From AG25 sp035604455 (GTDB taxonomy: Bacteria; Gemmatimonadota; Gemmatimonadetes; Gemmatimonadales; GWC2-71-9): a stretch of DNA of 64,000 bases. Below the pieces are notes generated by a model. That model saw only the letters and a program-made list of their open reading frames with translations, was not told the origin of the DNA and did not search any database. The translations under genes and the position numbers were made by a program. Shown piece after piece: positions 32,594-40,404 of the stretch (the stretch's first letter is position 1; every line of letters begins with the position of its first letter). The DNA lies in assembly GCA_035604455.1 (NCBI GenBank), contig DATNIM010000021.1, positions 1 to 64,000 of the forward strand, in the 5' to 3' direction.

Positions 32594-34372
32594 ATGATCC
32601 CACAGCAACACGCTCACTTGGCCAGACCGCACAAAGAACCCCCGTCTCACGCGCCGAACGCCGCGCTCATGATCGACTTCGACAACGTCACCATGGGGAT
32701 TCGCTCGGACCTGCAGTCGGAGCTGAGGCGGCTCTTGCAATCCGACATCATCCGCGGCAAAGTCGCCGTGCAGCGGGCCTATGCCGACTGGCGACGCTAT
32801 CCCCAATACATCGTACCACTCTCGGAATCCTCGATCGACCTGATCTTCGCCCCCGCCTACGGGTCGAACAAGAAGAACGCCACCGACATCCGCCTCGCGA
32901 TCGACGCGCTCGAGCTCGTCTTCACGCGCCCGGAGATCGGCACGTTCATCCTCCTCTCGGGAGACAGTGATTTTTCGTCGCTCGTCCTCAAGCTGAAGGA
33001 GTACGGCAAGTACGTGATCGGCGTCGGCATCCGCGAGTCGTCGAGCGACCTCCTGATCCAGAACTGCGATGAGTACTACTCGTACAACGAACTCGCCGGG
33101 TTGACGCGCGAGAGCGACGTGACGCAGGAGCACCGGGATCCCTGGGAGCTCGTGGTCGAAGCGATGAAGCAAATGACCGCCCACAACGACGTCATGCGCT
33201 CCGACCGTTTGAAGCAGGTCATGCAGGAAATCGCTCCGGCGTTCGACGAAAAGGACGCGGGGTTCTCGCGCTTCAGCAAGTTCGTTGTGGAGGCCGCGCA
33301 CCGCGGCCTCCTCGCCCTGACGAAGCTCGATAACGGGCAATACGAGCTCGCCCTTGGCCCGGAGGTCACGGGCGCGCCCGCAGGGCCAGCAGCCGCCCGC
33401 GCGCCCCGCGAGCAGGAGCGGGAGCGCCACCCGTCGGGCGGGGACGGTCGGGGGCGCCGGCACCAAGCTGGCGCGAGCGCCGCGCCGAGCCAGGTCAGCG
33501 AGTTCGTCGCTGCGCTGCGACAAGCGCTCGGACGACTCGGCGCGCCGGACCAGGCGGTGAGCGCGGATCAAGTGCGCGACACGATGCAAGAGATCGCGGG
33601 ATCGGCGGAGGCGCTCGACCCCGAGCTGTTCCTGAAGCTCTTGCGCCAGGCCCAGGATGCCGAGGTCATCGACCTCTCGAAGGACGAAGCCGGGGGCTAC
33701 CTGGTGAGACTCAGGCCCGAGCGGACGGCCGAGCCGAGCGCACCGGTGGAGGTTCAAGCGGAAGCCGCTGTTGGCGACGGGACCGCCGCGTCCGCCGTGG
33801 CCGGGATTCCCGCGCGGAGCGCCCGGTTCCGGCGCGGGTCGCGGGGCGCTCGCCTCACGCCGCCTGAGGTGCCGAACGTTGGGGTCGTCGAGGTCGACCC
33901 GAACTTCAAGCCTCGCGTGGAGCTCGTTCCGTCGCGCCCGGCCGGGCAGCCGCCGCCGCCGGCGCCCGTGACGCCGACCGGTCGTGGCGAAGACGAAGGG
34001 CGTGGGGGAAGAGGAGGCGATCGAGTGGCGCCGACGAGTCGCGGTGAGGACGAAGGACGTGGAGGAAGAGGAGGCGATCGGCCGCGGCGGGGTCGCGGCC
34101 GGCGCGGGGGCGCCGGACGGCGCGGTCAGTCGGGGACCAGGGAAGGGGCCGAGCGGGAGGGCGAACGGGGACGCCGGGGCGGTCGGGGCCGAAGCGAACC
34201 CAGACTCGAGCGAGACGAGGAGCGGGTTGAGCCCGTCGCAGCCCGCGCGCCTGCCGCGCCGGTGACGCCGAGCCCGACGCCCGTCGCCGCTCCGCTGCCC
34301 AACGCCGTCGCGGAGCCCGAGGGCGAGTCGTTTTGGACCAGGGTTCGGCGGGGGCTCACCGGCGGCGGGTGA
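32594..34372 (+). CDS. NYN (LabA-like) ribonuclease-fold protein with OST-HTH domains and an RGG tail
   Basis: 592 residues. Residues 20-165 form a NYN/PIN-like domain with acidic sites ALMIDFDNVTMGIRSDLQSE, KKNATDIRLAIDALEL and LLSGDSDFSSLVLKLKEYGK. Residues about 180-255 fit an OST-HTH/LOTUS winged helix (WELVVEAMKQMTAHNDVMRS, VVEAAHRGLLALTKLDNGQY); a second copy is at about 300-375 (VSADQVRDTMQEIAGSAEAL, GGYLVRLRPER). The tail after 400 is Pro/Arg/Gly-rich with two RGEDEGRGGRGGDR repeats. The layout suggests an RNA-binding nuclease. ATG start; its stop overlaps the glycosylase gene (GTGA). Confidence 0.82.
   Translation: MIPQQHAHLARPHKEPPSHAPNAALMIDFDNVTMGIRSDLQSELRRLLQSDIIRGKVAVQRAYADWRRYPQYIVPLSESSIDLIFAPAYGSNKKNATDIRLAIDALELVFTRPEIGTFILLSGDSDFSSLVLKLKEYGKYVIGVGIRESSSDLLIQNCDEYYSYNELAGLTRESDVTQEHRDPWELVVEAMKQMTAHNDVMRSDRLKQVMQEIAPAFDEKDAGFSRFSKFVVEAAHRGLLALTKLDNGQYELALGPEVTGAPAGPAAARAPREQERERHPSGGDGRGRRHQAGASAAPSQVSEFVAALRQALGRLGAPDQAVSADQVRDTMQEIAGSAEALDPELFLKLLRQAQDAEVIDLSKDEAGGYLVRLRPERTAEPSAPVEVQAEAAVGDGTAASAVAGIPARSARFRRGSRGARLTPPEVPNVGVVEVDPNFKPRVELVPSRPAGQPPPPAPVTPTGRGEDEGRGGRGGDRVAPTSRGEDEGRGGRGGDRPRRGRGRRGGAGRRGQSGTREGAEREGERGRRGGRGRSEPRLERDEERVEPVAARAPAAPVTPSPTPVAAPLPNAVAEPEGESFWTRVRRGLTGGG
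33981..34080 (+). repeat. Two-copy tandem repeat, 57-bp period, inside the NYN gene
   Basis: Copies at 33981-34023 and 34038-34080 are near-identical over 43 bases and encode RGEDEGRGGRGGDR twice, separated by VAPTS. Differences fall mostly at third positions, so selection on the protein is likely. RGG-type repeats usually bind RNA. Confidence 0.8.
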
Positions 34373-34956
34373 CGTCGACTGCTCTCTCCCCTGCTTTCTA
34401 CGCGCGACCGGCCGAAGTGGTCGCGCGTAGGCTATTGGGGCATTTCCTCGTCAGCACGATCGGGGGGCATCGCACGGTCGGGCGCATCGTCGAGACCGAA
34501 GCCTACCTCGGTCCGCACGATCCGGCCTGTCATGCCTTCGGCGGTCGTCGCACGCCCCGCACCGAATGGCTCTACGGTCGTCCGGGTACGGCGTACATCT
34601 ACTTCACCTACGGACTGCACTGGTGTTTGAACGCCGTGACTGGACCCGTGGATTATCCTGCGGCTGTCCTGATTCGCGCCGTCGAGCCGACGGCGGGACT
34701 GGCCACGATGCGGCGTCGACGCGGTGGTGTGCCCGATCGACTGCTCTGCGCCGGCCCGGCGCGCCTGTGCGCCGCCTTTGGCGTGACGGGACAGTGGAAC
34801 GGCGTCGCCCTGCAGCGGGGGCGGCTGCGAATCGTGCGCGACCGGCGGGCCATCGGCCACATCGTCGCCACGCCGCGGGTTGGCGTCACCCGGGCTCGGG
34901 CCTGGCCCTTGCGCTACGTGGTTGCCGGTTCCGTCTGGGCGTCTCGAACTCCCTGA
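34369..34956 (+). CDS. Alkyladenine (3-methyladenine) DNA glycosylase, AAG/MPG family
   Basis: 195 residues. Removes alkylated purines by base flipping. Motifs: FYARPAEVVARRLLGHFLV, the catalytic Glu in IVETEAYLGPHDPACHAFGG, RTPRTEWLYGRPGTAYIYFT, YGLHWCLNAVTGP and LCAGPARLCAAFGV. GTG at 34369 overlaps the NYN stop; the upstream ATG would give a foreign N terminus. Normal length for bacterial members. A hairpin follows the stop after 7 bp. Confidence 0.94.
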   Translation: MTSTALSPAFYARPAEVVARRLLGHFLVSTIGGHRTVGRIVETEAYLGPHDPACHAFGGRRTPRTEWLYGRPGTAYIYFTYGLHWCLNAVTGPVDYPAAVLIRAVEPTAGLATMRRRRGGVPDRLLCAGPARLCAAFGVTGQWNGVALQRGRLRIVRDRRAIGHIVATPRVGVTRARAWPLRYVVAGSVWASRTP

Positions 34957-34963
34957 AACGACA

Positions 34964-34985
34964 ACGGCCGCCCGAAGGCGGCCGT
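34964..34985. terminator. Hairpin between two convergent genes
   Basis: Perfect stem ACGGCCGCC / GGCGGCCGT with a CGAA tetraloop, 7 bp after the glycosylase stop and 20 bp before the end of the barrel gene on the other strand. Only a short T tract lies on the minus side. Likely shared terminator. Confidence 0.6.
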
Positions 34986-35005
34986 CGCGACACCCATTGG
35001 CTGGC

Positions 35006-36211
35006 TCAGCGGTCCGGGTTCTCGTCTTCGCGCGAGCTCCCCAGGCTGTAGCGCAAGCCGCCCTGGAACGTGTGCGTCACGCCGTCGATCAGGAAGTTCG
35101 ACGTGTGGGTCGTGAGGATGTAGTGCCCGTAGAGCGACAGCCTTCCCTGATGGACGTCGATGCCCCCCATCCACCAGAAGAACGCCTTCGTCGACATGTC
35201 CGACGCCTCGTTCTGGACGATCGTGGCGTCGGCCAGGGTGCAGTTCGTGCAGGTAATGTTGGAGCCCGGAATTTCCATGATCGCGAACCCGGCTCCGCCG
35301 AACGGCTGAATCGCGTGTTGCACGGGGAAGGCGAGCAGTCCGATCATGATGCGCCGGAGGCTGTTGAAGGCCACGTTCCCTGGTTCGACCGTGCCGCTCG
35401 GTTCGGTGATGGTGGCGTGGCGGTCCGAGATGAAGAAGGCCTGATCGTAGCCGACGTACATCGCGCTGCGCTTCGCCGTGATGAGCCAATGGCCACCGAA
35501 CGTGGGCTCCGCCGAGACGCCGTCGAAGGCGGTCTTGAAGAACATCAAGCCGGCTTCTGCCCCCCAGAACCACTGGTAGGGCCACTGCACCCCACGCTCC
35601 ACGAAGATTTGCCGCGTGGGCGTCTCCGGTACGGTCCCGCCCGCCGCAATGATCGAGTCCCGCTTCTGCTTGGACATTTCCGGCGCGGCTTCGCCGCTGC
35701 TCCCGCCGAGGAGGAGCGACAGGCCGGCCGAGCCCTGGAAGTTGAGGAGGCTCGCCCCGATGCCCTTCTGGTTCGGCGAGTACAGAACCCCGCCCTCGAT
35801 GCGGAGGCCGACTCGGTTCGAGAAGAAGATCCGGTCGCCGATCGCGCCGCGCACTGAATTGAGGCTGCCGGAGCCCATCTTGTTCGAGACGTACCCGCCG
35901 AGGACGTACAGGATGTTGCGTTCCCCGCCGGAGTTGAGCACGACGTTGACGCCCAGGTTGGTCATCGAGGGCCCGGCGCCCCCCGCGGTCAGATTCGGAC
36001 TCGCAACGTCGCCTGTTACCTCAAATCCGATGAAGTCATTGAGGAAGTAGCCGAGACGCCCCCCGCCCCCAATGGCCCCGTTCAGGCCCCAGTAGGAGTC
36101 GAAGTGGGTGTAGGTGCCGAATGCCCCGAGCTCGAGCTGGTGAGCGTGCTGGGCACTCAGAGCCGTTACCGCACCCCCGAGCGCCACGCCGACAATGGTG
36201 AGAACCCGCAT
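35006..36211 (-). CDS. Predicted outer-membrane beta-barrel protein
   Basis: 401 residues. Signal peptide MRVLTIVGVALGGAVTALSA with cleavage near AQH. The mature part alternates in barrel fashion: LELGAFGTYTHFDSYWGLNG, GGGGRLGYFLNDFIGFEVTG, RNILYVLGGYV, GLRIEGGVLYSP, and near the end LSLYGHYILTTHTSNF and HTFQGGLRYSLG. A linker with EMSKQKRDSIIAAGGTVPET lies mid-protein. One Cys pair (CTNC) is present. It is not a known porin by motif. ATG start; the upstream 0.6 kb is gene-poor and should hold its promoter. Confidence 0.72.
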   Translation of the reverse strand: MRVLTIVGVALGGAVTALSAQHAHQLELGAFGTYTHFDSYWGLNGAIGGGGRLGYFLNDFIGFEVTGDVASPNLTAGGAGPSMTNLGVNVVLNSGGERNILYVLGGYVSNKMGSGSLNSVRGAIGDRIFFSNRVGLRIEGGVLYSPNQKGIGASLLNFQGSAGLSLLLGGSSGEAAPEMSKQKRDSIIAAGGTVPETPTRQIFVERGVQWPYQWFWGAEAGLMFFKTAFDGVSAEPTFGGHWLITAKRSAMYVGYDQAFFISDRHATITEPSGTVEPGNVAFNSLRRIMIGLLAFPVQHAIQPFGGAGFAIMEIPGSNITCTNCTLADATIVQNEASDMSTKAFFWWMGGIDVHQGRLSLYGHYILTTHTSNFLIDGVTHTFQGGLRYSLGSSREDENPDR

Positions 36212-36781
36212 AAAGGACTCCCTCGGTCAGAAGCGCGGGCCAAGGCCCGCCGAAACGCCACCGAAGATAGGGAGTAAGGACAAAAAAGGCGATACCCCGA
36301 AAGGCTTGGGGAACGGGGAGTTAACCCCCGTAGCCTTGAAACTACTTGAAGGAGGTGGCCGTTTTCCCGAACAAAATCCGAAACAAACGGCCTAGTTCAG
36401 GCCCAGCCGCCCACCGACCCCACCAAACGCGCCGAGCGCGAACGCGAGGTCATCGAGGCTATGGGCGGTCGAAATTCGACAGCGGAGTCGAGCCTGTCCC
36501 TAGGGCACGACAGGATACCCGAACCCCATTACGAGCATCTCTGCGCGGCGAGCAAGCGCTCACTCACGTCCGATCGCCTCGGCTATCTCGCCCACGATCA
36601 CCGGGATGGGGAATGTCTCCCCTAAAGCTCTGATGGTCCCGCGTCCCGTCGGGCCGAGCACCCAAGCTCCATGGCAATGGTCCACGGCGAATGTGGCGTC
36701 ATACTGTCGGCACAGTGCCGATTATGTCCGGCAGCGGAATGCCGTGGAGCTTTAGTCCCGAGGAAAAACGGAGGGTGCGGG
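36212..36781. other. 570-bp gene-poor region with several dyads
   Basis: I see no convincing gene. It includes a 7-bp stem GCGGGCC/GGCCCGC at 36235-36250 in the leader of the barrel gene, an AT-rich block (36265-36290, 36350-36395) likely to carry that promoter, a perfect anti-16S stretch AAGGAGGTG near 36348 without a sensible frame after it, GTCGAA-A-TTCGAC at 36468-36480, and CCTGTC/GACAGG around CCCTAGGG near 36500. Structured untranslated RNA is possible. Confidence 0.45.
36622..36755. repeat. Inverted repeat CTAAAGCTC/GAGCTTTAG flanking a central dyad
   Basis: CTAAAGCTC at 36622-36630 and its exact complement GAGCTTTAG at 36747-36755 bracket 116 bp. Inside, TCGGCAC-A-GTGCCGA forms a perfect 7-bp dyad (36707-36721). 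Could be a small folded RNA, a decayed element end pair, or chance. Confidence 0.4.
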
Positions 36782-36949
36782 TCAGCGCCCGTCGGTGATC
36801 GGGAGATGCTGATGCGGGTGGTCACCCGCCGGACCCTCGTCGGCGCACCAGCAGTACGCCCAGATCTTTGCGGGTCGTGCGAGTTCGCGCCCGAGGCGCA
36901 GGATGATCCCGATGGGCTCTTCGTCGAGGACGATCGGCAGCGTGGTCAC
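36782..36949 (-). CDS. Possible 55-residue protein
   Basis: A short frame that reads more like protein than its surroundings: VTTLPIVLDEEPIGIILRLG, RELARPAKIWAYCWCADEGP, then a His-rich tail. I list the GTG at 36949; a TTG at 36994 would add 15 residues. No clear ribosome site precedes either. Short proteins with an EPIGIII-like beta start occur in some soil lineages, but I cannot name a family. Small, soluble, two cysteines (WCWC-like YCWC). Confidence 0.4.
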   Translation of the reverse strand: MTTLPIVLDEEPIGIILRLGRELARPAKIWAYCWCADEGPAGDHPHQHLPITDGR

Positions 36950-37040
36950 GGTGAATGTGAAAGCAAGCCGAGTGCCAGACCTTGGCTTACCCAACTAATT
37001 GTGGCTTATGTTGTTACAGGACTGCTGTTGGTGCCCTGCG

Positions 37041-37907
37041 TTATTCCGACACGTGTACCGCCGTGTCGTGCTGACGCTCGGGCTTCGTCGCGAGGAACCC
37101 GGCCGAGCGGCCGCCCCGCTTGTGCTTCGTGATCTCCCACCCGCGATAGTGGGACTCGAGCGCGGTGGGAGCGAGCGGGATCACGCCGCCCGCAGCGGGC
37201 GCGGCAAGCACGAGGTGAACCCCGCCGGGGCGCGTGCGCGCCGTGAGGTCCGCGAGCGTCGCCGTGCGGTCGCGAGCCCGGACGGCGGCGAGGGCACGGG
37301 GGTCGATCACCACGACGTCCGGGCCCACGTCGGGCAACCAGTTTCCGAGCTGGATAACGAGCGCGTGGAAGCGGCCAGCGAGCTGCTCCGACACCGCTCG
37401 TCCCTCGGCCGCTTCGATCGCACCGATCTCTTGATCGAGGAGAAACACTTCCGCGTCGTGAGCCGCGAGGAACAGCGCGCCCGCCAGGGCGGCGGCCCCG
37501 ATGACCACGACCTCGTCACCGGGTTCGAGCCGACGGGCCAGCGCCACGACCGGCGCGGAGTGGTCGAGGCCCCAATGCGTGGGCTCCCGTTGCGCGAGCC
37601 GGAGCGTACGGTGACGTCGTCGCCACCGCGGGAACGACGGGAGCCGGAGCCGCCGTGCAATGACGCGGTCGACGTGCTCGAGCAACAGAACCTCCGTGAG
37701 CAGGTACTGGCCCCCGGCGTTCATTTCCAGCTCGCGGATCGCCTCGTCGCCGATGCTCAAGATCGCGTCGCGTGACAGCGCGTTCTTGTACTCTTCGATC
37801 CGCTGCAGCATGAACTCTTCGTACTCCTGCTTCAACGAGCGCAGGGGCCGACCGATGACGCCCGGGGGCGCGCTCGGCGAGAGCGAGGGAGGGACGGCGC
37901 TCAGCAC
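37041..37907 (-). CDS. Rossmann-fold, methyltransferase-like protein of unknown role
   Basis: 288 residues from the GTG at 37907, which overlaps the stop of the cation transporter (GTGCTGA). A helical N-terminal part (LRSLKQEYEEFMLQRIEEYK, RDAILSIGDEAIRELEM) precedes a Rossmann-like half: LEPGDEVVVIGAAALAGALF, AEVFLLDQEIGAIEAAEGRA, VGPDVVVIDPRALAAVRARD, TRPGGVHLVLAAPA. This follows class I SAM-methyltransferase order, but the glycine loop is GAAALAG rather than GxGxG, so SAM binding is doubtful. Soluble. Longer upstream starts lie inside the transporter gene. Confidence 0.65.
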   Translation of the reverse strand: MLSAVPPSLSPSAPPGVIGRPLRSLKQEYEEFMLQRIEEYKNALSRDAILSIGDEAIRELEMNAGGQYLLTEVLLLEHVDRVIARRLRLPSFPRWRRRHRTLRLAQREPTHWGLDHSAPVVALARRLEPGDEVVVIGAAALAGALFLAAHDAEVFLLDQEIGAIEAAEGRAVSEQLAGRFHALVIQLGNWLPDVGPDVVVIDPRALAAVRARDRTATLADLTARTRPGGVHLVLAAPAAGGVIPLAPTALESHYRGWEITKHKRGGRSAGFLATKPERQHDTAVHVSE

Positions 37908-38779
37908 GGCTCGACGTGCACGAGTACCTCGTGCAGCTGCAGGTCCTGGCGGAGGCGGCCCTCGACCTGGTCGGCGATCGCGTGGGCGTCGGCGACGCTC
38001 GCGGTGCGGTCCACGGCGATCGTGACTTCGGCGTACCGGACCGGCGGGGCACCGCGCGAGCGAATGCCGTAGGCGTGGCGGACGCCGGTCACGGCCTCGG
38101 CACTGCGCTGGATCGTTGCGGGCGGCACCACTCGTTCGTCGACGAGGACCGGGACGGCCCGCGCCAAGATCCCGTAGGCCACCCGCACGATCACGACGGC
38201 GACCGCGAGCGCCACGGCCGGGTCGGCCCACCACCAGCCCTCGTGCGCGGCCCAGACGCCGAGCAGCACTCCGGCCGTGACGAGCGCGTCGGCTTGCATG
38301 TGGCCGGCGTCGGCGACGAGGAGCTCGCTCGACAAGGCCTGTCCCCGGACCCGCTCATACCACGACACCACGACGGTGACCCCCAGCGCCAACACCAGCA
38401 GTCCGGCCTGCACCGCGCTCATGGCGACCGGGTGGCCGCCATGGATGAGGTCGCTGACAGCGGTGCGGGCGAGCTCGAAGCAGCTGATGGAGAGGAAGCC
38501 GACGAGGGCTAGCGTGCCCAACGTCTCGAACTTCCCGTGGCCGTAGGGGTGATCTTCGTCCGGCGCCTTCGCCGCCACGCGCACTACCACGAGGCCGAGC
38601 CCGTTGTTGAGCACGTCGACGGCCGAATCGAGCGCTCCGCCGAGTACGGCGAGCGACCCCGCCACAACCCCGACGACAAGCTTCGTGCCGACGACGGCCA
38701 GGTTCACGGCGAGCAGCATCAGCAGGACCCGCCGCACGGCGAGGGCCTGAGCTTGCGCGTCGGGCCGGGCTGGGGACAT
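37901..38779 (-). CDS. Cation diffusion facilitator (Zn/Fe/Mn efflux) transporter
   Basis: 292 residues, CDF family with six transmembrane helices. The metal site in TM2 is GGALDSAVDVLNNGL (DxxxD), followed by the HPYGHGKFETLG loop typical of FieF/YiiP-like members, and TM5 carries ADAGHMQADALVT (HxxxD). The cytoplasmic C-terminal domain (VRYAEVTIAVDRTASVADAH) is present. It exports divalent metal against protons. Metal choice cannot be fixed. It overlaps the methyltransferase-like gene and follows the rRNA methyltransferase by 48 bp. Confidence 0.93.
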   Translation of the reverse strand: MSPARPDAQAQALAVRRVLLMLLAVNLAVVGTKLVVGVVAGSLAVLGGALDSAVDVLNNGLGLVVVRVAAKAPDEDHPYGHGKFETLGTLALVGFLSISCFELARTAVSDLIHGGHPVAMSAVQAGLLVLALGVTVVVSWYERVRGQALSSELLVADAGHMQADALVTAGVLLGVWAAHEGWWWADPAVALAVAVVIVRVAYGILARAVPVLVDERVVPPATIQRSAEAVTGVRHAYGIRSRGAPPVRYAEVTIAVDRTASVADAHAIADQVEGRLRQDLQLHEVLVHVEPC

Positions 38780-38827
38780 TAGTGCAAGGTTGTAAACCGG
38801 TCCTGCGAAGTCAATCGCAGCGCCCGG

Positions 38828-40039
38828 TTAGTCCATCGCCGTGAGCAAAGCTCCCTTCAAATAGGCGGTCTCCGGGACGTTCAGGACCTCGGGGTGATCT
38901 GCGGCGGCGCCCGTCCAGGCGACCACGCGAAGCCGACGCCCGGCATCATGCGCGGCCGCCCCGAGAACCTCGCTGAACGCGGCCCGGGAGACGTGGTAGG
39001 AGCACGAACAGGTGAACAGGACCCCGCCCGGCCCGAGCAGGCGCATGGCCCGAAGGTTGATCTCCTTGTACCCGGCCAGCGCCCGCGGCAGGCTCGCCTT
39101 GGTCTTGGCGAACGCCGGAGGGTCGAGGACGATCGTGTCGAAGCGCTCACCCTGGCGCTCAAACTGCCGTAGCAGGTCGAACGCATTGGCCTCCCGCCAG
39201 GCGATGTTGGTGAACCCGTTCAGCGCGGCGTTCTCCCCTCCGCGGGCGAGCGCCTCGACGCTCGAGTCCACCGCCAGGACCCGCCCTGCCCGCCGCGCCA
39301 AGTGCAGCGCGAAGGAGCCGTGGTAGGCGAAGAGATCAAGCGCCCGGCCGCCAAGCGCGGCGTGCGCCTCGACGAGCGCCCGATTGTCGCGTTGGTCGAG
39401 GAACCCGCCCGTTTTCTGCCCGGTCCAGGGCGCCACGAGGTAGCGCAACCCATGCTCGAGCGCCTCGATCGTCTCCGGGACGCTCCCGCTCGCGAGCGCG
39501 ACCTCGAGCGGCAAGCGCTCGTGGCGGCGAATGGCCGCGTCGTTGCGGAGGAGTATGCCGGCGGGGGCGAGGGCCTCCTGTACGCCCGCGACCACGTCCG
39601 AGCGCAGCCGCTCGAGGCCGGCCGACAAGAGCTGGAGCACCACGTAGGGGCCGTAACGGTCGGCGATAAGCGACGGCAGCCCGTCACCTTCCGCGTAGAC
39701 CGCGCGATACGCGGTGTCGGCGCCGACTGCCCGGCGCGCGAGCGCCGCCGCGACCCCCGCCCGCCACCACTCGGCGTCGATCCGCTCGCGGCCACGCGTG
39801 AGGAACCGAAGTCTGATCTCGGACTGGGGGGAGTAGAGCGCTTGACCGAGGTGGCGCCCGCGACGATCGGTCACCGTCACGAGGCCCGGCTCGCTCCGTG
39901 GCTCGGCGTAGACGTCGGTGCGGTAGACCCACGGGTGCCCTCCCGCCCAGCGCCCGGCTCCCCGCGCGGAGATGACGACGCGGCCCACACCGCGCGCGTC
40001 GGCCGCGTCCGAATCCGGCGCGACCTCGAGCACCGTCAT
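38828..40039 (-). CDS. RlmI-like 23S rRNA (cytosine-C5) methyltransferase
   Basis: 403 residues. N-terminal PUA domain (GAGRWAGGHPWVYRTDVYAE, LGQALYSPQSEIRLRFLTRG), then the RlmI/YccW-type core: LIADRYGPYVVLQLLSAGLE, WTGQKTGGFLDQRDNRALVE, ALDLFAYHGSFALHLARRAG, catalytic region FDTIVLDPPAFAKTKASLPR, FTCSCSYHVS. The motifs fit m5C1962 methylation of 23S rRNA. ATG overlaps the aroH stop (ATGA). Confidence 0.9.
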   Translation of the reverse strand: MTVLEVAPDSDAADARGVGRVVISARGAGRWAGGHPWVYRTDVYAEPRSEPGLVTVTDRRGRHLGQALYSPQSEIRLRFLTRGRERIDAEWWRAGVAAALARRAVGADTAYRAVYAEGDGLPSLIADRYGPYVVLQLLSAGLERLRSDVVAGVQEALAPAGILLRNDAAIRRHERLPLEVALASGSVPETIEALEHGLRYLVAPWTGQKTGGFLDQRDNRALVEAHAALGGRALDLFAYHGSFALHLARRAGRVLAVDSSVEALARGGENAALNGFTNIAWREANAFDLLRQFERQGERFDTIVLDPPAFAKTKASLPRALAGYKEINLRAMRLLGPGGVLFTCSCSYHVSRAAFSEVLGAAAHDAGRRLRVVAWTGAAADHPEVLNVPETAYLKGALLTAMD

Positions 40040-40404
40040 CCGCTCCGGTCCGGGCGTAACTGAACCGCGTCGCGCAGGTAGATATGTTTCAACTCTTGCG
40101 GCGCCCTCGTCGTGTAGACGTGGATGAGGAGGCGGATGCAGCGCGGCAGGCCGTTCGGGACCGCCACTTCGGTCGCCCCGAGGAGCGGCACGAGATGCCA
40201 GCCCAGCGCCCGGGCGGCTCGGGCCGGGTACTCGGCCGTGAGGTCCGGGGAGGACGTGAAGAACACGCTCTCCACGTCATCCGGGGCGAAGCCGTTCGCG
40301 TCCTGCACGGCGCGGAGTAGCTCCTCAGTGGCCTCGAGAATCGCCTGAGGCGTGTTCGCCGTCGCCGTCGTCGCGCCGCGCAATCCACGCAGGATCTTGG
40401 TCAT
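40036..40404 (-). CDS. aroH: Chorismate mutase, AroH type
   Basis: 122 residues, the trimeric AroH fold of Bacillus type. Converts chorismate to prephenate. Key motifs: LRGLRGATTATANTPQAILE (active-site Arg), FTSSPDLTAEYPARAARALG, VPLLGATEVAVPNGLPRCIR, VYTTRAPQELKHIYLRDAVQ, LRPDRS. The ATG occupies 40402-40404, and the thiE ATG on the other strand occupies 40403-40405, so both begin head to head with no gap. Coupled to the rRNA methyltransferase gene. Confidence 0.92.
   Translation of the reverse strand: MTKILRGLRGATTATANTPQAILEATEELLRAVQDANGFAPDDVESVFFTSSPDLTAEYPARAARALGWHLVPLLGATEVAVPNGLPRCIRLLIHVYTTRAPQELKHIYLRDAVQLRPDRSG

Noticed and set aside
36348..36633. Plus-strand gene after the perfect AAGGAGGTG stretch
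   Set aside because: The frame that follows is Arg/Pro/Ser-rich without protein-like pattern, and no start codon lies at proper spacing.
36743..36760. Resemblance of GAGCTTTAGTCCCGAGG to a dormancy (DosR) box
   Set aside because: Two mismatches in the core, not next to the stress island, and no DosR gene in view. Treated as chance.
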